Source of the DNA: Lacticaseibacillus jixianensis
Lineage (GTDB): Bacteria > Bacillota > Bacilli > Lactobacillales > Lactobacillaceae
NCBI RefSeq assembly: GCF_003946485.1
Contig: NZ_RHOJ01000008.1
Coordinates: 24,130-88,129, forward strand
Direction of reading: 5' to 3'
DNA: 64,000 bases
Part shown: in pieces, positions 17,489 through 25,958 of the stretch
Position numbering within the stretch: the first letter of the stretch is position 1
Layout of the letters: each line of letters begins with the position of its first letter
Made by a program: the position numbers and the translations under genes
The notes under the pieces: generated by a model
What the model was told of the DNA's origin: nothing
What the model saw: the letters and a program-made list of their open reading frames with translations, nothing else
Databases searched by the model: none

Positions 17489-19105
17489 TCAATTCATGGT
17501 CAGGTCGCGCCGCCGATAGCCCAGATAGGCGACCACAAACAGCACCACCCCAAGGCCGGTCATCCACGCGAAGGGGCCCCAGGCCACGGCGTGCTGCGGC
17601 ACCTTATTGACCCAGCCAAACGGCGTTAAGCGCTGCGCCCACTTTGGAAAATCAAGCATTGGGCCAAGGAACATGGATAAAACGCCGTAGACTGGCACGA
17701 TCCAGATCACGGCCTGCAGCCGCGGCAGTAGCGCGGCCAGCACTGCCGCCGCGCCGCAAACGATGAGCAAAGCCGGCCAGTAACCAACAAACCCGCGCAT
17801 GAAGCGCGCCACACTGATCGGGGTGCTCATCGCCGCATTACCGGCGACCGCCATCCCCAGCACCCCGAGCGCCAGGGCCGCGGTGCCGACCGCCAAGGCG
17901 TGGGCCGCAAAGCTGAGAAACAGCCGCAGCCTAGAGACCGGCGCAGCGTGCAGCAGCTCCAGGTAACTTTTACGCTCGTCGCTGTTGAGCCGCAGCAGGG
18001 TCGAAATCGCCGGTACGACCGCCACCACCGCGAAGATCACGACCAAGGTGTTGGCCAGTCCCATCACGACGGCTCGGTTGGCCGCATTGACCCCACTGCT
18101 GCCCAGCAGCTTTGCCATCATCGGGTTGGTTTTCACCAAATCGCCCACGGTGCCGAAAATTGAGCCGTATGAGGCGCCGAGCAAGAACAGCCCGATGAGC
18201 CAAATCGTCGTACTCATGCGCTCTAGGCGGGCAAGCAGCATCAGTGGCCCGCGCAGCAGTGCGCTTCCGGTCTGGCGCCCGGACCGCGGTTCAACAAGGC
18301 CGGCGCCGATGTCCCGCAGTGCGGCGACGGACACAGTCATCGCCAAGACGATCACACTCAGCCCCGCCATCATCAGCACCGGCGTCCACACGTTAGCGGT
18401 GTACAGTGCCATCTTCTCGATCCACCCGAAAATAGTCCACCAGGTCAGATCCGGATCCTTCACATCCGTCCCCATCCGGGCGACAAAGAGGACCCCGAGC
18501 CAGGCGTAACTCAAAATAGTGGCCGTGCGCGCGGAGCTGGCGACTTGCGCAAACAGCAGCGCGAAGGTCCCAAACATGAATCCGAAGACGCCAAGGCCCA
18601 GGCCGAACAGCCAGCTGCCCGCCGCATTGGCGCCTGGCATGTTCGCCGCTTGCAGGCCCACCGCCTCCAGCACGCCAGCGCCCCCGTTAATGACGATCAG
18701 CTCAATGATGGCCGCCAGCAGTGGGCTTTGGCGCCCCACCGCGTGGGCCAAGATCAGCTCTGAGGTCCCGGTGTCCTCCTCGTCCCGGGTGGCATGAACG
18801 GCGAAGAAGACGTTCATCATCGCGGCAAAGAGGCCCATGAAGACCATCATCTCCGCGCCGTAGATCACCGCCGTGGTGTACGGCGGCTTAGCGGTGAACG
18901 GCCCGAGGAGCGAAACCATGGCCGGCGTCTTCAGGGTCTTGGCGATCGAGGCCATCGCGTGCTGGGAGCCATAGATTCCCTCAAACTTCGCGGCGGCACT
19001 GGCCATCAGCCCGGCTAACCCGGCGATCCACAAGGCAATCTTCAGCCAGTCGTGGCGCAGGTTGAGGCGCACCAGTGCCCAAGTGTTCGCATACCGGTTA
19101 GTCAT
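17489..19105 (-). CDS. ABC-2 type exporter permease
   Basis: A 538-residue polytopic membrane protein with about twelve helices in two halves, typical of the large permeases annotated as exporters of polyketide antibiotics or TetR-linked drug exporters. The segments DEEDTGTSELILAHAVGR and SDERKSYLELLHAAPVSR are the cytoplasmic coupling loops repeated in each half. It pairs with the upstream ATPase to form an efflux pump, probably for amphipathic or toxic compounds. The ATG at 19105 has AAGGTGG upstream and overlaps the ATPase stop by 8 bases, so the two are translationally coupled. Confidence 0.9.
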   Translation of the reverse strand: MTNRYANTWALVRLNLRHDWLKIALWIAGLAGLMASAAAKFEGIYGSQHAMASIAKTLKTPAMVSLLGPFTAKPPYTTAVIYGAEMMVFMGLFAAMMNVFFAVHATRDEEDTGTSELILAHAVGRQSPLLAAIIELIVINGGAGVLEAVGLQAANMPGANAAGSWLFGLGLGVFGFMFGTFALLFAQVASSARTATILSYAWLGVLFVARMGTDVKDPDLTWWTIFGWIEKMALYTANVWTPVLMMAGLSVIVLAMTVSVAALRDIGAGLVEPRSGRQTGSALLRGPLMLLARLERMSTTIWLIGLFLLGASYGSIFGTVGDLVKTNPMMAKLLGSSGVNAANRAVVMGLANTLVVIFAVVAVVPAISTLLRLNSDERKSYLELLHAAPVSRLRLFLSFAAHALAVGTAALALGVLGMAVAGNAAMSTPISVARFMRGFVGYWPALLIVCGAAAVLAALLPRLQAVIWIVPVYGVLSMFLGPMLDFPKWAQRLTPFGWVNKVPQHAVAWGPFAWMTGLGVVLFVVAYLGYRRRDLTMN

Positions 19106-20003
19106 GACTGCCACCTTCTTGGTTGTAATAGCGCAAGAAGAGATCCTCCAGCGTTGGCGGCGTGGTCGTCAGCTGGGTGATGCCCAGCCGACTAAGGGCG
19201 GCCACCACGTCGCCAATCGCCTCGGCGTCAACGGAAAAGACCGCCTGAGTCGGCGTTTTCGCCTCAAACTGGTGCACCGCCGGCAGCGCCTGAATGGCCG
19301 CAAGCGGCTGCTGGGTCGCCGCGCGCACGGTGCTGCGGCTGAGCTGCCGCATCTCCGCCAGGGTCCCCACTTCGATGATCTCACCTTGGCGAATGATGGC
19401 GATCCGGTCGCACATCCGCTCCACCTCACTGAGGATGTGCGAAGACAGTAAGACGCTCTTACCCGCCGCCTTCAGGGCTAAGACCTGCTGCTGGAAGACC
19501 TCTTCCATCAGCGGATCCAGGCCGCTGGTTGGCTCGTCGAAGATGTACAAGTCGGCACGACTGGAAAACGCCGCGATCAGCGCCACCTTTTGGCGATTAC
19601 CTTTGGAATACGTCCGCGCCTTTTTGGTCGCGTCCAGATCGAACTGCTTGATCAGCTCGTCTGTGCGTGGCGTGTGCGTTTGGCCGTTCAGCCGCAGCAG
19701 AAAATCGATCACTTCGCCGCCGCTGAGGTTCGGCCAGAGGTTGACATCCCCTGGCACGTAGGCGATGCGCTTGTGAATACTGACGGCATCACGCCAGGCG
19801 TCAAGGCCAAAGATCGTTGCCTGGCCGCCAGTCGGCCGGAGGATCCCCAGCAGCGTGCGGATCGTGGTCGACTTGCCGGCACCATTGGGGCCAATGAAGC
19901 CAAACACCTCGCCCGGCTCAATGCTAAACGTAATATCTTTCAACGCCTCAAATTTGCCAAAGCGTTTTTGCAGATGATCAATGCTTAAAACTGCCGCCAT
20001 CAT
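19098..20003 (-). CDS. ABC exporter ATP-binding protein
   Basis: A ~301-residue ATPase of the drug-export (DrrA/BcrA-like) ABC group. It has Walker A GPNGAGKST, the signature region TYSKGNRQKVALIAA (degenerate from LSGGQ, as is common in this group), Walker B LYIFDEPTSGLDP and the H-loop SSHILSEV, then a ~90-residue C-terminal domain. It drives the permease encoded next. Three ATG codons stand in a row at 20006-19998. The second (20003) is taken, five bases after GGAGG, but the third is equally plausible. The promoter and TetR operator lie directly upstream. Confidence 0.92.
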   Translation of the reverse strand: MMAAVLSIDHLQKRFGKFEALKDITFSIEPGEVFGFIGPNGAGKSTTIRTLLGILRPTGGQATIFGLDAWRDAVSIHKRIAYVPGDVNLWPNLSGGEVIDFLLRLNGQTHTPRTDELIKQFDLDATKKARTYSKGNRQKVALIAAFSSRADLYIFDEPTSGLDPLMEEVFQQQVLALKAAGKSVLLSSHILSEVERMCDRIAIIRQGEIIEVGTLAEMRQLSRSTVRAATQQPLAAIQALPAVHQFEAKTPTQAVFSVDAEAIGDVVAALSRLGITQLTTTPPTLEDLFLRYYNQEGGSHD

Positions 20004-20028
20004 CATCGCCTCCCTGATTGATGAGGCA

Positions 20029-20071
20029 AGTGTAAAGCCGCATGACTGGCCGGTCAATGACTTTCGAGTCA
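20029..20071 (-). promoter_or_regulatory. Promoter and probable TetR operator of the ABC exporter operon
   Basis: On the minus strand TTGACC (20057-20052) and TACACT (20034-20029) are 17 bp apart. The near-palindrome TGACTGGCCGGTCA (20043-20056) covers the -35 and spacer, and a second, TGACTTTCGAGTCA (20058-20071), sits immediately upstream. Both share TGACT...GTCA ends, as expected for a TetR-family dimer site, so the operon's own TetR protein is the natural ligand. Confidence 0.75.
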
Positions 20072-20174
20072 ATGAAGGCTGACCCCTATTCCTTGCGGCC
20101 CAGCGGCTTTGCCGCCCGCCTGCAAGCGAGTCAACCAAGGCTGCGTGCGCGGCCCGGAATCACGCACCTTGCTG

Positions 20175-20209
20175 TAATCGGGCTAAGACCGTCGAGCCTA
20201 CACACCTTA
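20175..20209 (+). repeat. Internally deleted copy of the ~125-bp hairpin repeat
   Basis: The left end TAATCGGG is fused directly to the right end CTAAGACCGTCGAGCC...CACCTTA. The two parts meet at a shared CGGG, which suggests loss of the whole inner hairpin by recombination between short direct repeats. A full copy follows after 3 bp. Confidence 0.8.
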
Positions 20210-20212
20210 ATG

Positions 20213-20339
20213 TAATCGGGTTTCGGCTCGACAACGCCCGAGCGGCTAGTTACGCCCGCGCCCTCGTCGGCTAAGTGCGCCGACAATGACGCGGGCTAGA
20301 CTAGCCGTCGGGCTAAGACCGTCGAGCCTACACACCTTA
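20213..20339 (+). repeat. Full copy (type A) of the ~125-bp hairpin repeat
   Basis: It begins TAATCGGG and ends CACCTTA. The outer stem is GGCTCGAC (20225-20232) with GTCGAGCC (20321-20328). The second stem is CCCGAGCGGCTAGT (20237-20250) with ACTAGCCGTCGGG (20300-20312), and inside it CCCGCG/CGCGGG and GTCGGC/GCCGAC pair. The stems match other family members in position but not in sequence. It abuts the A-tract of the lacD terminator. Confidence 0.85.
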
Positions 20340-20341
20340 CT

Positions 20342-20379
20342 AAAAAAGGCCCTCCAAGCGAAAGCTTCCGCTTGGAGGG
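20342..20379 (-). terminator. Terminator of the gnb/lacD operon
   Basis: CCCTCCAAGCG (minus strand) pairs perfectly with CGCTTGGAGGG, followed by CCT6. It lies 22 bases after the lacD stop. Confidence 0.93.
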
Positions 20380-20401
20380 TTGATGGTTTCTGGAAAAGTG
20401 C

Positions 20402-21403
20402 CTAATCTTCGACGGTGACCTTGCTGTCCCACGGGGTGGCAGTGTCGGCCAGGACCGCGTTCAGGCGCTCAATGTTGGCCTTGCCTTCGGTCTGCAGCCA
20501 CTGTTTGCCGGCCGCTTCGCCGTCCTTGGCAAACGGCACCACCCCGTTCTTCCAGGTAGCGCGGCCGCAAAGGACCCCGTTGAAGGTGGAGCCTGCCTCC
20601 TTGGCAAACTTCAGCTCCGCCAAGAACAGCTCATTGGACACGCCGGCGCTCAAGAAAATGAACGGTAGCGCCGTGGCCTCAGCCTGCTGCTTGTAGTAGC
20701 CCGCGGCCTCAGCCTGCGAGTAAACCACGTTCTCATCGGCGGCAAACCCTTCGACGAATTGCTGGTTCACGGGCACTTCAACCTTCAGGACCGACACGTT
20801 GTACCGTGGGTCACTGAACTCACGCGTCGTCTCGATGACCTTGTGCGGCTTTACTTTGGCGTAGGCCGCGTCTGCCACTGAATCCTGGTCCGCCGCGTAG
20901 GTGACGAGTTCCAGGAAGAACGGCAGCCCGTTTGCCTTGGCTTCAGCCCCGACCCGCTCGACAAAGGCCCGCTTGCGGTCATTGACCGCATCGCCTTCAT
21001 CCACATCGTAATACAGGAGAAACTTGACCGCGTCGCCGCCTTCCTCGGCGATCCGCAGCGCGCTTTGGTTCTCGATCAGATCCGGGAACCGGCCGGGCTC
21101 AGATGCATCATAGCCGGTCTTTTCGTAGGACAAGAGCAGCCCCGCATTGGCCGCGCGGGCGTGCGCTGCCGGCAGCCCAAATTCCGGGTCAAGCAGGATG
21201 GCACTGGCGTACTTGGTCAACTCCTCAGACACGATCTTCTTGTACTCGGTGATGGCCGTCGCGCTCGCCTCCCCAGGCGTTGCGGCCGCGATCATCTTGT
21301 GGAGTGAACCGCGCTGGTCGATGGCCAAAGCGGCGATCACATCCTGCTCATTCGAAAGCTGTTTCAAGTGTTCATACTGACTGGTCGTTAATTTGACAGA
21401 CAT
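20402..21403 (-). CDS. lacD: Tagatose-1,6-bisphosphate aldolase (LacD)
   Basis: A 333-residue class I aldolase that splits D-tagatose-1,6-bisphosphate into dihydroxyacetone phosphate and glyceraldehyde-3-phosphate. Family features are AALAIDQRGSLHKM at the start, DPEFGLPA, the Schiff-base lysine region VLKVEVPVN and the phosphate-binding GVLCGRATWKNGV. The chosen ATG (21403) has GGGGGG seven bases upstream; a TTG two codons earlier lacks correct spacing. As last gene of the gnb operon it completes breakdown of galactosamine-6-P derived tagatose-6-P. The required tagatose-6-P kinase is not in the window. Confidence 0.95.
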   Translation of the reverse strand: MSVKLTTSQYEHLKQLSNEQDVIAALAIDQRGSLHKMIAAATPGEASATAITEYKKIVSEELTKYASAILLDPEFGLPAAHARAANAGLLLSYEKTGYDASEPGRFPDLIENQSALRIAEEGGDAVKFLLYYDVDEGDAVNDRKRAFVERVGAEAKANGLPFFLELVTYAADQDSVADAAYAKVKPHKVIETTREFSDPRYNVSVLKVEVPVNQQFVEGFAADENVVYSQAEAAGYYKQQAEATALPFIFLSAGVSNELFLAELKFAKEAGSTFNGVLCGRATWKNGVVPFAKDGEAAGKQWLQTEGKANIERLNAVLADTATPWDSKVTVED

Positions 21404-21447
21404 TGTCAACCCCCCGTGTGCTTCGTAACTTCTACCCCAACGATTGC

Positions 21448-21840
21448 TTAGTGGTGAGCCGGCTTGTTCACCAGGTCGTTGATGTAAACGACCCCGGCCT
21501 GGCCGTCTTTGATCAGCTCGGGTTTCATCCCGAGCATCTCGGCGTTCAGGTAACTGATGACCATCGGCAGATTGGCGCCGGCATACAGGTCGAAGTTCCC
21601 GGTTTCGGCCAACACCGCAGCGGCCACGTTGCTCGGCGTGCCGCCCTTTAAATCAGCCAAGACGGTGACGTCGGTGCTGCCCGCGATCGCCGCTTCAAAC
21701 TTCTTGCGAAAATCCTCGGGTCCCTCGCTGGGCTCCAGGCTCACGGTCGCGATCTCAGGCTGCGGACCCATAATCATCTCGGCGCTGCTTTTAAGCGCCG
21801 CACTAAAACTGCCATGGCTGATCAAAACCAATTTGCTCAT
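21448..21840 (-). CDS. gnbA: PTS EIIA, mannose family (GnbA-like)
   Basis: A 130-residue EIIA of the mannose/sorbose PTS family. The phospho-accepting His9 lies in LISHGSFS, and the fold-specific motif LADLKGGTPSNVAA is present. It takes phosphate from HPr and passes it to EIIB encoded at 24121. AAGGAG precedes the ATG. Downstream of EIID and upstream of lacD, it closes the PTS part of the operon. The name follows the gene order R-E-F-G-B-C-D-A of the galacto-N-biose operon. Confidence 0.93.
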   Translation of the reverse strand: MSKLVLISHGSFSAALKSSAEMIMGPQPEIATVSLEPSEGPEDFRKKFEAAIAGSTDVTVLADLKGGTPSNVAAAVLAETGNFDLYAGANLPMVISYLNAEMLGMKPELIKDGQAGVVYINDLVNKPAHH

Positions 21841-21913
21841 TAAACTTCGGCTCCTTATTCATTGAATTTGACAAAACGTTTCAAAACGCCGTTCTGGTGG
21901 CGTCATCAGGCAA

Positions 21914-22735
21914 CTAACCCTTCGCGATGAGGCCAAGCGCTGACAGCAGGACTGAGACGATCAGCACGATGAAGATCGCGCGCGTCGAAGTCATGTGCTT
22001 GCGGCCAAGCAGCCAGTAGATGCCGCCCACGATCAAGGCTGGCAGGAGCTTCGGCAAGATCATGTCAAGGCTGTTTTGAATATCCAGCGGAACGGTGCCA
22101 ACTTTAGGCGCCCAAGCGAACTTGACGTTGATCATGGTCGCAACCAAGGCGCCGACCATGAAGACCCCCATGATAGTCGCAGCGTTGGTCAAAGCGGCCA
22201 AGCGGTGCGACATCGTGGTGACCAACGCGACCCCTTCGTTGTACGCGACGCGGAGCTGCTTCCAACGGAAGACCATGACTGCGATCTGCGCCACGATCCA
22301 GATGAAGACCCCGATCGGGTTGCCTTTTTCCGCCATGTTCGCGGCAATCGCCCCAAAAATCGCGGGGATCAAGGCAGCGAAGATCGAGTCCCCGATGGAG
22401 GCAAACGAACCCATGAGCCCGGCTTTCATCCCGGCAACAGTTTCCTCACCATTGATACCTTCTTTTTCTTCGACCGCCAGATCGATCCCGGTGATGATGG
22501 TGTTAAAGAAGTTTGAGGTGTTGAAGAACTGCGTGTGGGTCTTCATGATCTTCTTCAGCTCAGGCGTGCCGTCGCCGTAGATCTTGCGCAGCTGCGGCAG
22601 GATCGTGTACAGGTAGCCTGACCCCTGCATCCGTTCGTAGTTCCAGCCCAGCTGGAAGCCGAAGAGACTGCGCCGGTTGATCTGCCGGAAATCTTGATCG
22701 GTCAGTTTATATGTCGGTGTTTTAGAGTTCGTCAT
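21914..22735 (-). CDS. gnbD: PTS EIID, mannose family (GnbD-like)
   Basis: A 273-residue membrane subunit of a mannose-family PTS. It opens with TDQDFRQINRRSLFGFQLGWNYERMQGSGY, the hallmark of EIID, followed by the GLMGSFASIGDS loop and C-terminal helices. With EIIC it forms the sugar channel in the cytoplasmic membrane. The ATG at 22735 has GGAGAAA upstream and overlaps the EIIC stop by 14 bases, which couples their translation. Confidence 0.95.
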   Translation of the reverse strand: MTNSKTPTYKLTDQDFRQINRRSLFGFQLGWNYERMQGSGYLYTILPQLRKIYGDGTPELKKIMKTHTQFFNTSNFFNTIITGIDLAVEEKEGINGEETVAGMKAGLMGSFASIGDSIFAALIPAIFGAIAANMAEKGNPIGVFIWIVAQIAVMVFRWKQLRVAYNEGVALVTTMSHRLAALTNAATIMGVFMVGALVATMINVKFAWAPKVGTVPLDIQNSLDMILPKLLPALIVGGIYWLLGRKHMTSTRAIFIVLIVSVLLSALGLIAKG

Positions 22736-23627
22736 CTTCGATTTCTCCTTTCTCGTCAGTTGCCTTGGCACTTGAACCACTGCCTGCGTTTGCGCCGCCG
22801 CCAGCGCTGCCACTAGTCGTTTGCTGGTAAGCAATTGCGGCAAAGGCGAACCCGATCAACGCGATCGCCAACATGGACAGGCCGTTGAACGAGGTCGTGA
22901 AGCCCTTCGCCACGCCGGCCAGCGTCGTCCCCAGCAGCTGCACGTTGCCGAAAACGGTGCTGAACAGCATCGTGAAGGTGAACCCGAGGATCAGGTAAGC
23001 AAAGTGTTTCTTGACCGGCAGGTAGTGAAGCAGGATCGCAAACCCGACGGCAGGCAGGACCGCCCCCGCGGTGGCCAGACCGTCGCCCAGCCACTTCCAG
23101 CTGGTATTCAGGATCTTCGCCAGATTTGTAACGAAGCCGCCCCCAAATGCCAGCGCCAAGCCGACGGGGATCATCCGCGACAGTGCCCATGGCAGCGCCC
23201 CGGCAATGAAGTAACGCTCGATGCCTTTGTAGTTGTACTGGTCCACCATCTTATCGATCTTGTGGGCGAAGAACGTGTTGGTGGACCGGGCCAGAATATC
23301 GGTTTGGATCATGATGCTGTCTACGGGCACCGCGATCGCGGCAACCGCTGCGGCCGGCTTCATCCCCGAACTGATCGAAAACGCCGTGGCCAGAATCGTC
23401 CCGGAGTTCGCGTCGATACGCGATGCGCCCCCGAAAGTCCCGACCCCGAGCACGGTCAGCTGCATCGCCGCCCCAATCAGCAGTCCGGCCTTCATGTCGC
23501 CCATGACAAGCCCAGTCACGAAACCCGCAAATACGGGAGAGCTCATCGCGGAATAGATCTGCAGTTCGTCAAGAATTTGATAACCGGCGTATAAAGTTAA
23601 AAGTGCAATTTGCCACCATGCGATCAT
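22722..23627 (-). CDS. gnbC: PTS EIIC, mannose family (GnbC-like)
   Basis: A 301-residue polytopic EIIC of the mannose/N-acetylgalactosamine PTS family. The signature is GLVMGDMKAGLLIGAAMQL with GVGTFGGASRIDANSG, and RSTNTFFAHKID follows. After the last helix an unusual hydrophilic tail rich in Gly, Ser and acidic residues (about 35 residues) extends into the cytoplasm. The ribosome binding site is GGAGGGG. It acts with EIID as the translocation unit, probably for GalNAc, galacto-N-biose or lacto-N-biose given the operon. Confidence 0.95.
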   Translation of the reverse strand: MIAWWQIALLTLYAGYQILDELQIYSAMSSPVFAGFVTGLVMGDMKAGLLIGAAMQLTVLGVGTFGGASRIDANSGTILATAFSISSGMKPAAAVAAIAVPVDSIMIQTDILARSTNTFFAHKIDKMVDQYNYKGIERYFIAGALPWALSRMIPVGLALAFGGGFVTNLAKILNTSWKWLGDGLATAGAVLPAVGFAILLHYLPVKKHFAYLILGFTFTMLFSTVFGNVQLLGTTLAGVAKGFTTSFNGLSMLAIALIGFAFAAIAYQQTTSGSAGGGANAGSGSSAKATDEKGEIEDDEL

Positions 23628-23629
23628 GT

Positions 23630-24121
23630 TTAGCCCCTCCTATCTTTTTTCAGCAGCGGCATAAAGTCTGCGGCCGCATCCCCTGGCACCATCTGAGCGA
23701 TCAGGTGAACGCCCAAGTCATTCAGTTGCTGGAAAGTTTCGACGTCCTTGTCGACCACGTTGATCGACTTCGTAATGGAACGCGTCTCGTCTGTTTGCGA
23801 CATGTTGCCCACGTTCAGTTCCTTGATCGGGACCCCGGCCTGAACCAAGGCCAGATAGGTCTCTGGCCGCTTGGCCACCAGAAAGACTTTCTGGGAGTCA
23901 TAGCGGTGGTCAAGGAGCTGCTGGGCGGCACGCTGCGTATCTAAGACCGAAAGTCGCACGCTTTCCGGCGTGGCCATGCGCAGGCCACTCTTTTCAACAT
24001 CACTCTTCGCAGCGGCGTCATCCACCACAATAATGCGGCTGGCCCCAAGCTTGGTCGTCCAAAGGTTGGCGACCTGGCCGTGAACAAGCCGGCCATCAAT
24101 TCGTGCTGCAATAATTGCCAT
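23630..24121 (-). CDS. gnbB: PTS EIIB, mannose family (GnbB-like)
   Basis: A 163-residue cytoplasmic EIIB that transfers phosphate to the incoming sugar. The phospho-accepting His14 lies in RIDGRLVHGQVA, and the C-terminal half shows ELNVGNMSQTDETRSITKSI as in the hexosamine-type EIIB proteins. It follows GH35 by three bases, with AGGAGG before the ATG, and precedes EIIC by two. Confidence 0.95.
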   Translation of the reverse strand: MAIIAARIDGRLVHGQVANLWTTKLGASRIIVVDDAAAKSDVEKSGLRMATPESVRLSVLDTQRAAQQLLDHRYDSQKVFLVAKRPETYLALVQAGVPIKELNVGNMSQTDETRSITKSINVVDKDVETFQQLNDLGVHLIAQMVPGDAAADFMPLLKKDRRG

Positions 24122-24124
24122 AAA

Positions 24125-25924
24125 TTATTCCTCCTTTTTCCCTGTTCCCTCATAGATTGGGTGGTCGACCCGGTGTAGCTCCTCCTGAAACCGGCCCTCG
24201 GTCTCAAAGACGATCACCTCGTTGACGCCTTGGTGCAGCATTCCTGCCGGCACGTACAGCGACAACGTGGGACCGCGGTCCCAGAACCTGCCAACATTGA
24301 CCCCATTGACCAACATCACCCCCTTACCAAAACCACGCGTATCAAGATACGTATCCAACGGCTCCGCTAACTCAAACTGGTACCGATAAAAACCCGGCTC
24401 GCCCGCCCGCCACGCCTTGGTGAAAGCGACCTGTGAGGCTCGCTTCAGATCTAGCACGTACTGCGTAAAGCCGGTGATAAAATGCAGATCCACCATTACG
24501 CCGGTGCGGATCCCCTTCTGTTGCGTGATCGCCCCGAGCTTGGGGCCGTAATTCACGCGGCCCATGTTCTCGACTAACAGATCCAGCTGGTGCCGGCCGG
24601 CCGCCGCCGGCAGCGGCAAGGGTGCGCCGATCGCCTCTTGGTACTGAGTGCCCACCGGCTGCCGGTCCAAGAAGACCTGGACCCGGTCGCGCGCATCGAT
24701 GACGCGCAGTCCGGCCGGCTCGCCCTTATCCGTCCCAGCGATCAGCGGGTGCGCGCGGTAAAGCGTGTAGCCCACAGTTTGCCCCAGCGCCTCCTGCGGC
24801 TGAGGGTATGCGGCGCTGATCGGCGCGGCTAACTGGTCGAGCACTTCAAGCAACGAGACCTTCGCGGTCAGCTTGGCACCCCCTGGCGGCAAGGTCGCCT
24901 TCACTAGCGGCGCCTTTTGCGGCAGCAGCGGCATCACCTCATGCACCATTTGCTGAATGGCAAAGTACTTCGGCGTGGGATTCCCCTGTTCGTTCAGCGG
25001 TGCGTCGTAGTCGTAGGACGTCACCTGCGGCAGGTCGTGCGCCAGGCGCGCGGAGGTGCCATTCATGAACCCAAAGTTGGTGCCACCGTGAAACATGTAC
25101 AAGTTCACGCTGCCGCGGTTGATCACCTCCCGCAGCGCGGCGGCAGTGTCCGCCGGCGCGCGGCGAACGACGGGCTCGCCCCACCGGCTGAACCACCCGT
25201 CCCAGAACTCCATGCACATCAGGGGCCAATCGCGGCCGTGGGCGTGGTGAAACGCCGCCAGCCGCGCAAAGTTATGCGCCGCCGCGGAGCCAAAATTACC
25301 CGTGGCCAAGACGCCCTCGTCGATGAGACTGCCGGCGTTCAGCGCCGCCGGCCACGGCCCATCGGCAGTGAAAAGCGGCACGTCCACGCCGTGTTTTCGC
25401 ATCAACGCGCGCAAAGCCTTCAGGTAGGCGTGATCCTCGCCGTAAGACCCGTACTCGTTTTCCACCTGCATCATGAGGATGTTGCCACCATGGGTCACCT
25501 GATGAGCGACCAGCTCGGGCATCAGATGCGCATAGTACTGGTCAATCGCCTCAAGGTACCGCGGATCGTTGGTGCGCAGCCGCACCTGCTTAGGCAACAG
25601 CCACGCGGGCAGGCCGCCAAACTCCCACTCCGCACAGATGTAGGGCGCCGGACGCACAATGGCGTACAGCCCCAGGCCCTGCGCCATGGCCAGGAATTTT
25701 TGCACCGCCAACATGCCCGTGAAATCGAACTCGCCTTCGCGCGGCTCGTGAAGGTTCCACGGCACGTAGGTCTCGACGGTGTTGAACCCAAGGGCCTTCA
25801 GGTTGTACAGGCTGTGGTACCAGGCCGCGGGATGAACGCGAAAGTAGTGGATCGCCCCAGAGAGGATCTTGAAGGGCCGGCCGTCGAGCAGAAAGTCGTG
25901 ATCGATCGCAAACGTGGTCGTCAT
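24125..25924 (-). CDS. gnbG: GH35 beta-galactosidase / phospho-beta-galactosidase (GnbG/BgaC-like)
   Basis: A 599-residue intracellular family 35 enzyme without signal peptide, close in layout to streptococcal BgaC and Lacticaseibacillus GnbG. The acid/base is Glu157 in QVENEYGSYG and the nucleophile Glu239 in MCMEFWDGWF; APYICAEWEFGGLPAWLL is the family signature. In the gnb system it removes beta-1,3-linked galactose from phosphorylated galacto-N-biose or lacto-N-biose that enters through the adjoining PTS. Whether this protein prefers the 6-phosphate form cannot be read from sequence. Position between deacetylase and EIIB matches the known operon. Confidence 0.92.
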   Translation of the reverse strand: MTTTFAIDHDFLLDGRPFKILSGAIHYFRVHPAAWYHSLYNLKALGFNTVETYVPWNLHEPREGEFDFTGMLAVQKFLAMAQGLGLYAIVRPAPYICAEWEFGGLPAWLLPKQVRLRTNDPRYLEAIDQYYAHLMPELVAHQVTHGGNILMMQVENEYGSYGEDHAYLKALRALMRKHGVDVPLFTADGPWPAALNAGSLIDEGVLATGNFGSAAAHNFARLAAFHHAHGRDWPLMCMEFWDGWFSRWGEPVVRRAPADTAAALREVINRGSVNLYMFHGGTNFGFMNGTSARLAHDLPQVTSYDYDAPLNEQGNPTPKYFAIQQMVHEVMPLLPQKAPLVKATLPPGGAKLTAKVSLLEVLDQLAAPISAAYPQPQEALGQTVGYTLYRAHPLIAGTDKGEPAGLRVIDARDRVQVFLDRQPVGTQYQEAIGAPLPLPAAAGRHQLDLLVENMGRVNYGPKLGAITQQKGIRTGVMVDLHFITGFTQYVLDLKRASQVAFTKAWRAGEPGFYRYQFELAEPLDTYLDTRGFGKGVMLVNGVNVGRFWDRGPTLSLYVPAGMLHQGVNEVIVFETEGRFQEELHRVDHPIYEGTGKKEE

Positions 25925-25958
25925 CGCCGTCCTCCTTTGCTTAACGCCGCAGCGCGGG

